This document shows, piece by piece, positions 43,201 through 50,270 of a stretch of DNA of 64,000 nucleotides; positions within the stretch are counted from its first letter, which is position 1, and every line of letters starts with the position of its first letter. The translations under genes and the position numbers were made by a program. The notes under the pieces were generated by a model that saw nothing but the letters and a program-made list of their open reading frames with translations, was not told where the DNA came from and made no database searches. Source of the DNA: Pseudonocardia oroxyli (lineage in GTDB: Bacteria; Actinomycetota; Actinomycetes; Mycobacteriales; Pseudonocardiaceae); assembly GCF_900102195.1 (NCBI RefSeq), contig NZ_FNBE01000014.1, positions 62,001 to 126,000 on the forward strand, given 5' to 3'.

Positions 43201-44873
43201 TCGTCCGCGTACCCGGAGTCGCCCACGATCCGCAGGCCGAAGTCGTAGAGCCAGCAGCGGCGCCCGTCGGGCCGGGTGAACTCCGACGGGTGCTCGTCGA
43301 CGACCTCGACGCCGAGGTGCTGCAGGATCGGCAGGACCCGGGTCAGGGTGACCGGCTCGTCGAGGTAGAGGGTGAGCCTGCGCTCGTCGCCCGCGGGGTA
43401 GAGCCGCACGTCGAAGCCGTGCTCGGGCAGGGCGAGGATCCGCCGCAGGTCCTCGACGGCGCGGTCCGGGGACACCCCCGCCTTGTAGGAGTCCGGGATG
43501 CCCGCGAGCAGGCCCGGGACCGTGGTCGCCTTCGGCCCCAGGCGCGCGACGAGCCGGTCGTCCCAGGTCCGGGCGGCCTCGGTCAGCGCGTCGGTGAGCT
43601 CCTCGGGATCCGGCCGGGCAGGCTCCGCGTCCGTGTGCACCGTGAAGTGCACCAACGCGTACGTGGCCTCTGTGACGCGCGCGGTGTAGTCCACGACCGA
43701 CCCGTGCAGCTGCTCGCGCAGCACCGCGGCCATGGCCAGCCTGCTCGTGGTGGTGTAGCGGTCCCGGGGCAGGTAGACCAGGCAGGACACGAACCGCTGG
43801 TGCGGGTCGAAGCGCAGGAACGGCCGCACCGCGCGGCGCCCGGACAGGCCGAGCACCCCGACGGCGATGTCGTGCAGGTACTCCTCGCTCGCGCTGAACA
43901 GCTCCTCGCGCGGCAGCCCGGAGAGGATCTCCAACATCTGCTGGCCGGAGAAGGACTCCACGGGGAACCCGGCCCGCTGGATCGCCCCCAGCACCCGCCC
44001 GGCGACGACCGGGATGTCCAGCACGCTCTCGTACAGCGCGGGGACGGTGAGCATGCCGAGGAAGCGGTGCTCGCCGGTCGGGGTGCCGTCCGGGGCGAAG
44101 GTCCGCAGGCCCACGAAGTAGGGGTGCACCGCCCGCAGCACCCGGCTGCGCATGCTCGCCCGGGTGAGGATCAGCTGCTCCGAGCCCCGGTCCGAAGCGA
44201 ACACGCCCGAGCCCAGCGCGTCACCGCGCAGCACCCCCAGACCGGACGCGGGCTCGGCGGTCAGCACGCCGCCCGCGGCCGTGTAGTGCCGGTAGCCGAG
44301 GAACGTGTAGTGGTCGTCCGCCAGCCAGCGCAGGAAGTCAGCGACCTCGCCCGGCGGGAGCTCGTCCGCCAGCGACAGCGCCCGCCGCTCCATCCGGTCG
44401 CCGTCCTCGACGACCTCCCGCACGTCGTGCAGCGTCTCCCGCAGCGTGTGGGCCAGGCCCTCGGGATCGGCGATCCCGTCCAGTTCGAGCCGGATCCACG
44501 ACTCGGCCAGCGCCCCGGGCGGCGGCTGCGCGGGATCGGCCTCGGGGAGCACCTCGAGCAGGTCCCCCACCGCGTCCCGCCGCACGACGACGATGGGGTG
44601 CAGCAGCCGCACCACGGTGCCACCCGCCCGGTCGACCGCGGCGAGCATGGAACCGACGAGGAAGGGCATGTCGTCGGTGACCAGCTCGGCCACCCGGCCC
44701 TCGACCCGCACGAGCGGCTCCCCGGCCATCCGGCGCGCGGCCAGGGCTCGGTGGGCGCGGGCGACCTCCCGCAGCGGCACCCCCTCGGCCGTCCCGCCGT
44801 CGGCGGGCGTGTGCCGGGCGTAGACCTCGGTCAACGCGTCGAGATCGAGTTCGGGATCGGCCAGCTCGCTCAT
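40254..44873 (-). CDS. gdh: NAD-specific glutamate dehydrogenase, large (180-kDa) class
   Basis: A 1539-residue enzyme that oxidises glutamate to 2-oxoglutarate and ammonia with NAD. The N-terminal half has the ACT-like regulatory segments of this class; the catalytic part holds [35 protein letters not shown] (catalytic Lys) and [33 protein letters not shown] (nucleotide domain). It is slightly shorter than most homologues (about 1600). A 24-bp tandem duplication near codon 1235 repeats HPLRQRFP. The ATG (44873) overlaps the stop of a 25-codon mini-ORF. In M. tuberculosis its homologue (Rv2476c) is controlled by GarA. Confidence 0.95.
   Translation of the reverse strand: [1539 protein letters not shown]
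41137..41184 (-). repeat. 24-bp perfect tandem repeat inside gdh
   Basis: GGGAAGCGCTGCCGCAGCGG plus GTGC occurs twice in tandem (41137-41160, 41161-41184), followed by a partial third copy (GGGAAG). It is in frame and duplicates eight residues (HPLRQRFP), so the gene stays open. Confidence 0.9.
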
Positions 44874-44947
44874 CGCTCTCCCCCGCTGCGCGGGCTCGGC
44901 GCTTCGCGCAGGCGCCGTGTCAATGATTCGCTCGCAAGCTCGCTCAT
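44870..44947 (-). CDS. MSE-x-ASES mini-ORF upstream of gdh (repeat element, copy 2)
   Basis: ATG at 44947 opens 25 codons (MSELASESLTRRLREAPSPR then SGGER) and a TGA that overlaps the gdh ATG (ATGA). The DNA start is shared with the element at 34146. The encoded peptide is basic, with no known domain. It may be a leader peptide that couples translation to gdh, or just the reading frame of a repeat that carries a start codon and a G-rich ribosome-binding site (GGGGGAGAG) for the next gene. Confidence 0.6.
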   Translation of the reverse strand: MSELASESLTRRLREAPSPRSGGER

Positions 44948-45028
44948 CCTGGGGCCACTTTCGTACTGCGCACGGGGGTGACGGACGGTGCGCAGGCCAC
45001 CCTATCGAGCCCCGCCGCGGCCCTGGGC

Positions 45029-45062
45029 GGGCGCACCGCGTGCCCGGTCACGCGGTGCGCCC
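45029..45062 (-). terminator. Terminator hairpin after the catalase gene
   Basis: A perfect 14-bp stem, GGGCGCACCGCGTG (45029-45042) and its complement (45049-45062), with loop CCCGGT, starting 9 bp past the catalase stop and insulating gdh. Confidence 0.8.
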
Positions 45063-45071
45063 ACCCGCGGG

Positions 45072-46580
45072 TCAGGCCTTGCGCTGCATGCTCTCCCGGG
45101 CGGGGTTGCCCTGCTCGGCGGCCTTCGGGTCGGTCTCCGAGGCCTTGGCCCGGACCCCGGCCTCGATCTTGTCCCCGATGCTCTTGTCGATGTTCTTCCA
45201 GTACTCGAAGGCCCGCTCGAGGATCGGCTCGGAGACCGCGTTGAGCAGGTGCCCGACGACGTTATCCACCAGGCGCTCGCGGGCCGCGTCGTCCAGGACC
45301 TCCCGGACGAGGGTGCCCGCCTGGCCCCAGTCGTCGTCCTCGGCGTGGTCGACATAGGCGCTGCGCATGATGGCGCCGTCCGCCTGCCAGGTCGGGACGT
45401 GCTGGGAGGTGTCCGCGGCCGGGCCGCCGTAGGAGTTGGGCGCGTACACCGGGTCGGAGACCTTCTGCACCCGCATCGCCCCGTCCTTGGAGTAGGAGTG
45501 CACGGGACAGACGGGCGCGTTGACCGGGATCTGCTGGTAGTTGCCGCCGAGCCGGTAGCGGTGGGCGTCGGCGTAGGAGAACAGCCGCGCCAGCAGCATC
45601 CGGTCCGGCGACGGGCCGATGCCCGGCACGAAGTTGTTCGGCTGGAAGGCGAGCTGCTCGATCTCGGTGTGGTTGTCGGTGGGGTTGCGGTCGAGCGTCA
45701 TCCGCCCGACCTCCTGCAGCGGGTAGTCGCCGTGCGGCCACACCTTCGTCAGGTCGAAGGGGTTGAACCGGTAGTCCTCGGCGTCCGCGTACGGCATGAC
45801 CTGCACGTACAGCGTCCAGGACGGGTACTCGCCGTCCCGGATGTGCTCGAAGAGGTCGCGGGTGTGGTAGTCGGTGTCCGCTGCGGCCATCTGGTCGGCC
45901 TCGTGCTGGGTGAAGAACTCCATGCCCTGGTCGGTCTTGAAGTGGTACTTGACCCAGAACTCCTCGCCCTGGGCGTTGATCCACATGTAGGTGTGGCTGG
46001 TGTATCCGTTCATGTGGCGCCAGGTGCGCGGGATCCCGCGGTCGCCCATCAGCCAGGTGACCTGGTGCGCGGACTCCGGCGAGAGCGTCCAGAAGTCCCA
46101 CTGCATGTCGTGGTCGCGCAGGTTGTTGTCGGCGCGCCGCTTCTGCGAGCGGATGAAGTGCTGGAACTTCATCGGGTCCTTGACGAAGAACACCGGGGTG
46201 TTGTTGCCGACCATGTCGTAGTTGCCCTGGTCGGTGTAGAACTTCACCGCGAAGCCGCGGGGGTCGCGCCAGGTGTCGGGGCTGCCCCGCTCCCCCGCGA
46301 CGGTGGAGAACCGGACCGCCAGGTCGGTGGTCGCGCCGGGCTGGAACAGCGAGGCCTTGGTGTAGGCACTCACGTCCCCGGTCACGGTGAAGGACCCGAA
46401 GGCGCCGCTGCCCTTGGCGTGCGGCTGCCGCTCCGGGATGCGCTCCCGGTTGAACTGCGCCATCTGCTCGATGAGGTAGCTGTCCTGCAGCAGGATCGGA
46501 CCGCCCGGTCCGACGGTGAGCGAGTGCTCGTCGCTCTCGACCGGGGCGCCGGAGTCGGTGGTGGTGAAGTGACGGGTCAT
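45072..46580 (-). CDS. katA: Monofunctional haem catalase
   Basis: A 502-residue catalase. The distal His is in [20 protein letters not shown] (near residue 54), the distal Asn in [12 protein letters not shown], and the proximal haem-ligand Tyr in [17 protein letters not shown]. Length fits the small-subunit clade. The distal motif reads ERQPHAKG, where ERVVHAKG is common. ATG 46580 is chosen because a GTGT-N15-GGGTAC promoter ends 9 bases before it; a 12-codon extension upstream would cross that promoter. It is divergent from the DUF6131 gene, which has a promoter of the same type, so both probably belong to a general-stress regulon. Confidence 0.95.
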   Translation of the reverse strand: MTRHFTTTDSGAPVESDEHSLTVGPGGPILLQDSYLIEQMAQFNRERIPERQPHAKGSGAFGSFTVTGDVSAYTKASLFQPGATTDLAVRFSTVAGERGSPDTWRDPRGFAVKFYTDQGNYDMVGNNTPVFFVKDPMKFQHFIRSQKRRADNNLRDHDMQWDFWTLSPESAHQVTWLMGDRGIPRTWRHMNGYTSHTYMWINAQGEEFWVKYHFKTDQGMEFFTQHEADQMAAADTDYHTRDLFEHIRDGEYPSWTLYVQVMPYADAEDYRFNPFDLTKVWPHGDYPLQEVGRMTLDRNPTDNHTEIEQLAFQPNNFVPGIGPSPDRMLLARLFSYADAHRYRLGGNYQQIPVNAPVCPVHSYSKDGAMRVQKVSDPVYAPNSYGGPAADTSQHVPTWQADGAIMRSAYVDHAEDDDWGQAGTLVREVLDDAARERLVDNVVGHLLNAVSEPILERAFEYWKNIDKSIGDKIEAGVRAKASETDPKAAEQGNPARESMQRKA

Positions 46581-46589
46581 GACGAGGGC

Positions 46590-46614
46590 GTACCCAGCGC
46601 GCGCGCGTCGACAC
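46590..46614 (-). promoter_or_regulatory. Sigma-B/F-type promoter for katA
   Basis: On the minus strand GTGT (46614-46611), 15 bases, GGGTAC (46595-46590). The katA ATG is 9 bases further on, so the mRNA would have almost no leader. Confidence 0.55.
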
Positions 46615-46621
46615 ACTCGAC

Positions 46622-46647
46622 GGTTGGGTTACTCGTGTCTCGGGTAC
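46622..46647 (+). promoter_or_regulatory. Sigma-B/F-type promoter for the DUF6131 gene
   Basis: GGTT (46622-46625), 16 bases, GGGTAC (46642-46647), 34 bases before the ATG at 46682. Fits GNNT-N14-16-GGGTAC and also resembles mycobacterial SigF promoters (GGTT...GGGTA). Confidence 0.6.
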
Positions 46648-46681
46648 ATCCGGTCAAGCATCGACCGAAGTGGAGCCACAA

Positions 46682-46837
46682 ATGATCATCCTCGGACTCG
46701 TCCTGCTACTCATCGGGTTCCTCACCGGCTTGTCCCTGCTCTACTACCTGGGCGGGATCCTGCTGGTCGTCGGCATCGTCTTCCTGGTGCTGGGCAGCAC
46801 CGGCCGGGCGGTGGGAGGCCGAAAAGTCTGGTTCTGA
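46682..46837 (+). CDS. DUF6131-type small membrane protein
   Basis: A 51-residue protein with two hydrophobic helices and a basic end: MIILGLVLLLIGFLTGLSLL, YYLGGILLVVGIVFLVLGS, then TGRAVGGRKVWF. This matches the small actinobacterial DUF6131 proteins (helix-helix-GRxVGGR). Their function is unknown. A GTGGAG ribosome-binding site precedes the ATG. A sigma-B-type promoter and a dedicated terminator make it a single-gene stress-inducible unit divergent from catalase. Confidence 0.88.
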   Translation: MIILGLVLLLIGFLTGLSLLYYLGGILLVVGIVFLVLGSTGRAVGGRKVWF

Positions 46838-46850
46838 CCCCGGTCCGCCA

Positions 46851-46883
46851 CGAGGGCACCTCCGCACCGCGGGGGTGCCCTCG
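46851..46883 (+). terminator. Terminator hairpin after the DUF6131 gene
   Basis: CGAGGGCACC (46851-46860) pairs with GGTGCCCTCG (46874-46883); the 13-nt loop can pair further (CCGC/GCGG). It starts 13 bp past the stop. Confidence 0.8.
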
Positions 46884-46903
46884 GCGCGTTCGCGGGGCCT
46901 CGG

Positions 46904-46920
46904 TCGGGAGACACGGCCTA
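46904..46920. mobile_element. Solitary MITE-like end (element 4 remnant)
   Basis: TCGGGAGACACGGCCTA matches the right end of element 1 (TCGGGAGACACGGCCT) exactly. No partner end is found within 200 bp upstream, so this is a remnant. Its final TA begins TATGGT (46919-46924), a -10-like box 27 bp before the next gene. Confidence 0.65.
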
Positions 46921-46951
46921 TGGTCACGGTCCGACGACCGAGGGGGGAACC

Positions 46952-47929
46952 GTGAGCCTGCCCGTCCTGGACCTGTCCCGGCTCGACGCGGGCCCCGCGG
47001 AGGCCGCCGCCTTCCGCGCCGACCTGCTCGCCGCCACCCACGAGACCGGGTTCCTGTACCTCGTCGGCCACGGCATCCCGGACGACGTCGTGGCCGCGGC
47101 CCTCGCCGAGGCCGAGCGGTTCTTCGCCCTCCCGCTGGAGGACAAGCAGAGCGTGGAGATGCTGCGCAGCCCCCAGTTCCGCGGCTACACCCGGACCGGG
47201 GGCGAGCTCACCCGCGGCCGGGTGGACTGGCGCGAGCAGATCGACCTCGGGGCCGAGCGCGAGACCGTCGCGGGCGGCCCGGCCTACCTGCGTCTGGAGG
47301 GTCCCAACCTCTGGCCCGCCGCCCAGCCCGGCCTGCGCCGGGTCTTCACCGACTGGGAGCGGCGCTGCACCGCCGTGGCCGAGCGGTTGATGCGGGCCTG
47401 GGCGATCGCCCTGGGTGGGCCTGCCGACCTGTTCGACGCCGCGTTCGGCGACCGGCCGTCCACCCTGATCAAGCTCGTGCGCTACCCGGGCCGGGCGGAG
47501 CGCGGCCAGGGCGTGGGCGCCCACTCCGACCCCGGGGTGCTCACCCTGCTCATGATCGAGCCGGGCAGGGGCGGCCTCCAGGTGGACACCCCCGCGGGCT
47601 GGGTGGACGCCCCCGCGCTCCCCGGCGCGTTCGTGGTGAACATCGGCGAGCTGCTGGAGTTCGCCACCGACGGCTACCTCAAGGCGACCGTGCACCGCGT
47701 GGTCTCCCCGCCCGAGGGCGAGACGCGGCTGTCGATCCCGTTCTTCTTCAACCCCGCGCTGGACTCGACGATCCCCCACGTCACCCTGCCGCCCGCGCTC
47801 GCCGCGCACGCCCCGGGCGTCACCCGGGACCCGGACAACCCCATCTCGGGCACCTTCGGCGACAACATGCTCAAGGCCCGGCTGCGCGCCCACCCGGACG
47901 TCGCCGCCGCCCACCACCCCGACCTGTAG
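46952..47929 (+). CDS. Isopenicillin-N-synthase-like 2-oxoglutarate/Fe(II) oxygenase
   Basis: A 325-residue member of the 2OG-Fe(II) dioxygenase family. Iron ligands are His and Asp in GAHSDPGVLTLL (near residue 190) and His in KATVHRVVSPPEGETRLSIPFFF, where R-x-S binds 2-oxoglutarate; the DIOX_N region reads PVLDLSRLDAG...ETGFLYLVGHGIPDDV. The substrate is unknown; no biosynthetic cluster surrounds it, so a catabolic or modifying role is as likely as antibiotic synthesis. GTG 46952 follows GAGGGGGGAACC. A reductase gene follows 29 bp downstream. Confidence 0.85.
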   Translation: MSLPVLDLSRLDAGPAEAAAFRADLLAATHETGFLYLVGHGIPDDVVAAALAEAERFFALPLEDKQSVEMLRSPQFRGYTRTGGELTRGRVDWREQIDLGAERETVAGGPAYLRLEGPNLWPAAQPGLRRVFTDWERRCTAVAERLMRAWAIALGGPADLFDAAFGDRPSTLIKLVRYPGRAERGQGVGAHSDPGVLTLLMIEPGRGGLQVDTPAGWVDAPALPGAFVVNIGELLEFATDGYLKATVHRVVSPPEGETRLSIPFFFNPALDSTIPHVTLPPALAAHAPGVTRDPDNPISGTFGDNMLKARLRAHPDVAAAHHPDL

Positions 47930-47958
47930 GCGCCGTCCGCACCGGGTAGCCACCGGAC

Positions 47959-49128
47959 ATGCATGCCGAGCTGCTCGTCATCGGCGGCGGACCCGCCGCC
48001 CTCGCCGCCGCCACCGCCTACCGCGACCATCGGGGCGGTGGTGCCGTCCTGCTCGTCTCGAACGACGACGTGCCGCCCTACCTGCGCCCACCGCTGTCCA
48101 AGGACTTCCTCCGCGGCCCCGACGACCCCGACGACCCCGAGGACGCCGACGGCCTGCTCCTGACCCCGGCGATGACCTACCCGGAGCAGGGCATCACCCT
48201 CCGGCTCGGGCAGACGGTCACGGATCTCGACGCGCGCGGTCGCACCGCGACGCTGTCGACCGGCGACCGTGTGACCTACGGGGACTGTGTGCTCGCCACC
48301 GGCAGCAGCCCGCGCCGGCTCGACGTGCCCGGTGCCGCGGACGCCCTCGTCCTGCGCACCCTCGCGGACGCCGTGGCGCTGCGGTCCGCCGCGACCGCCG
48401 CCCGGTCCGCCGTGGTCGTCGGCACGGGGTTCATCGGCTGCGAGGCGGCGGCGTCGCTGCGGGCACGGGGCCTGGCGGTCACCCTCGTCGGTCGCGAGCG
48501 GTTCCCGCAGCAGACCCGGCTCGGCCCCGAGGTCGGTGCGCGGGTCGCCGGCTGGCTGGAGGCCGACGGCGTCGTCCTGCGCGGGGAGGCGGACGTGGCC
48601 GCCGTCGAGCACGGGGTCCGGCTGGCGGACGGCACGGCGATCGGGGCCGACCTCGTGCTGCTCGCCTCCGGGGTCGAGCCGCAGGCCACGCTCGCGGCGG
48701 TCGCCGGGGCGGAGGTGGTGGACGGCCGGGTGGCCGTCGACGCGCAGCTGCGCGCGTCGGTCCCGCACCTGTTCGCGGCCGGGGACGTCGCGTTCGCACA
48801 CAACGCCGCCGCCGGTCGCAGGCTCGCGGTCGAGCACTGGGGCGAGGCGGAGACCATGGGCGCGATCGCGGGCACCGTCGCCGCGGGCGGGGACGCGGCC
48901 TGGGACGCCGTCCCCGGCTTCTGGTCCGAGATCGGCGACCGCACCCTCAAGTACGCGGCCTGGGGCGACGGGTTCGCCCACGTCCGGGTGGTGGACCACG
49001 GCGGGGGCGCCTTCACCGCCTGGTACGCCGACGACGCGGGCCGCACCGTCGGCGTCCTCACCCACGACGCGGACGAGGACTACGAGCGCGGCGCCACGCT
49101 CGTCGCCGAGGCGGCGCCACTCCCCTGA
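47959..49128 (+). CDS. FAD-dependent pyridine nucleotide-disulfide-type oxidoreductase (ferredoxin/rubredoxin reductase-like)
   Basis: A 389-residue flavoprotein: FAD site AELLVIGGGPAALAAATAYRDH (residues 3-24), PPYLRPPLSKDFL (FAD contact typical of ferredoxin reductases and AIF), NAD site SAVVVGTGFIGCEAAASLRARG (near 150) and LFAAGDVAFAHN (FAD). The acidic loop DDPDDPEDADG (near 55) is unusual. It probably passes electrons from NADH to a ferredoxin or similar partner; it might serve the preceding oxygenase or the nearby monooxygenase, though 2OG enzymes normally need no reductase. It converges on the AraC gene with a 10-bp gap. Confidence 0.82.
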   Translation: MHAELLVIGGGPAALAAATAYRDHRGGGAVLLVSNDDVPPYLRPPLSKDFLRGPDDPDDPEDADGLLLTPAMTYPEQGITLRLGQTVTDLDARGRTATLSTGDRVTYGDCVLATGSSPRRLDVPGAADALVLRTLADAVALRSAATAARSAVVVGTGFIGCEAAASLRARGLAVTLVGRERFPQQTRLGPEVGARVAGWLEADGVVLRGEADVAAVEHGVRLADGTAIGADLVLLASGVEPQATLAAVAGAEVVDGRVAVDAQLRASVPHLFAAGDVAFAHNAAAGRRLAVEHWGEAETMGAIAGTVAAGGDAAWDAVPGFWSEIGDRTLKYAAWGDGFAHVRVVDHGGGAFTAWYADDAGRTVGVLTHDADEDYERGATLVAEAAPLP

Positions 49129-49138
49129 CGCCGGCGGG

Positions 49139-50110
49139 TCAGCGTTCCCGCAGGGTCTCCCGGGGCAGCTCCCCGAAGCGCTCCTTGTACTGCTGCGCGA
49201 AGCGGCTCTGGTGGAAGAAGCCCCACCGCAGCGCGACGTCGGTGACCCGGGTCGAGGCCGCGTCGCACCGCAGCAGCTCGGCGCGGACGTGGTCGAGCCG
49301 GATCCGCCGCAGGTGCCCCATCGGCGACTCGGACAGCTCCTGCTGGAAGGTGGCGTGCAGGGTCCGGACGCTCATGCAGCCCACCCGCGCCAGCTCCTGC
49401 GGCGTGATCGGCTCGTCCGCGTGCTGCTCCATGTAGTCCAGCACCGGCCCGAGCCGACCGCGGCGCACCGGGTCCGCGGGCGCGGTCAGCTCGTCGAGGT
49501 ACCGGTGGTTGCCGACGTGCAGCAGCTGCGTCATCACGAACGCCTCGAGCTGCTCGCGGGCGATCGGCATCTCCGCGAGCCCGCCGGGGCGGTCCAGCTC
49601 GCGGACGAAGAACTCGACCGAGGACAGGAGGGTCCGGCCGGCCGCCGTGGTGAGGTCGATGCCGAAGTCGAAGTCCACGACGTCGTGCACCGGCCGGTTG
49701 AGCTGCTCGCTCAGGTGGGTCTCCAGGGTCAGTCGCGGGATCTTGAGGATCAGCTGCTCGGCGTCCGGCGACCAGCGGACGGTGTTGCGCTGGTCCGGAC
49801 GGAGCACGATCCCACTGGCCCGCGCGCGGGTGGTGCGGCGCTCGCCGTCCGTGCGGTCGGCGGCCGTGCTCCCCCGCACCGTGAGGTTGATGTGGTAGTT
49901 GTCCTCGGTCGGCGGCATGACGAGGGTCGCCGCGGACTGGTAGGTCAGGTAGCCGAGGGTGAACAGGCGGTCCGTGGTCGCGTTGAGGGTCATCGCGAGG
50001 CGGTCCTGCGGCGCGGTCAGCTCGTGGTCGAGGTACACGCGGGTGACCGCATCCCGCGCCTCCTCCAGGCTGCGTGTGTCGAGCACGGGGTAGCGGGAGA
50101 GGGGCTCCAC
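49139..50110 (-). CDS. AraC-family regulator
   Basis: A 323-residue regulator. The N-terminal part, with RASGIVLRPDQRNTVRWSPDAEQLILKIPRLTLETHLSEQL, is the AraC-binding-like sensor found in regulators of catabolic operons. The C-terminal DNA-binding domain has two helix-turn-helices, PITPQELARVGCMSVRTLHATFQQELSESPMGHLRRIRLDHVRAELL and VTDVALRWGFFHQSRFAQQYKERFGELPRETL. GTG 50110 follows GAGGAGG by 7 bases and is preferred to the ATG at 50143. It is divergent from the aldehyde dehydrogenase gene, with direct repeats next to that gene's promoter, so it is the likely activator. Confidence 0.9.
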   Translation of the reverse strand: MEPLSRYPVLDTRSLEEARDAVTRVYLDHELTAPQDRLAMTLNATTDRLFTLGYLTYQSAATLVMPPTEDNYHINLTVRGSTAADRTDGERRTTRARASGIVLRPDQRNTVRWSPDAEQLILKIPRLTLETHLSEQLNRPVHDVVDFDFGIDLTTAAGRTLLSSVEFFVRELDRPGGLAEMPIAREQLEAFVMTQLLHVGNHRYLDELTAPADPVRRGRLGPVLDYMEQHADEPITPQELARVGCMSVRTLHATFQQELSESPMGHLRRIRLDHVRAELLRCDAASTRVTDVALRWGFFHQSRFAQQYKERFGELPRETLRER

Positions 50111-50184
50111 GTCGACACCTCCTCGTGTCTCCGCCCTGCACACTAAAGCGGGTCACCCGGGGTGGGGAAGCGATCGTGCACTCA

Positions 50185-50240
50185 GCGGATCAGCGGCTGC
50201 CGTGCGCGGATAGCGAGGGCACACTCGGAGCCCCTAGCGT
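50185..50240 (+). promoter_or_regulatory. AraC half-sites and aldehyde dehydrogenase promoter
   Basis: GCGGATCAGCG (50185) and GCGGATAGCG (50206) are direct repeats exactly 21 bp apart, i.e. two helical turns. TAGCGT (50235-50240) is a good -10; the expected -35 position (50212-50217, AGCGAG) is poor and directly adjoins the second half-site, as at activator-dependent promoters. Confidence 0.55.
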
Positions 50241-50270
50241 CCGGTGCCACACCCACGACAGGAGAGGTCG

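Noticed and set aside
39624..44981. A 1785-codon plus-strand frame opposite gdh and its neighbours
   Set aside because: Low-complexity composition and no domain; it results from high GC at third positions of gdh.
46952..49128. An antibiotic gene cluster around the isopenicillin-N-synthase-like enzyme
   Set aside because: No peptide synthetase, acyltransferase or resistance gene is nearby; the family is broad and mostly not involved in beta-lactams.
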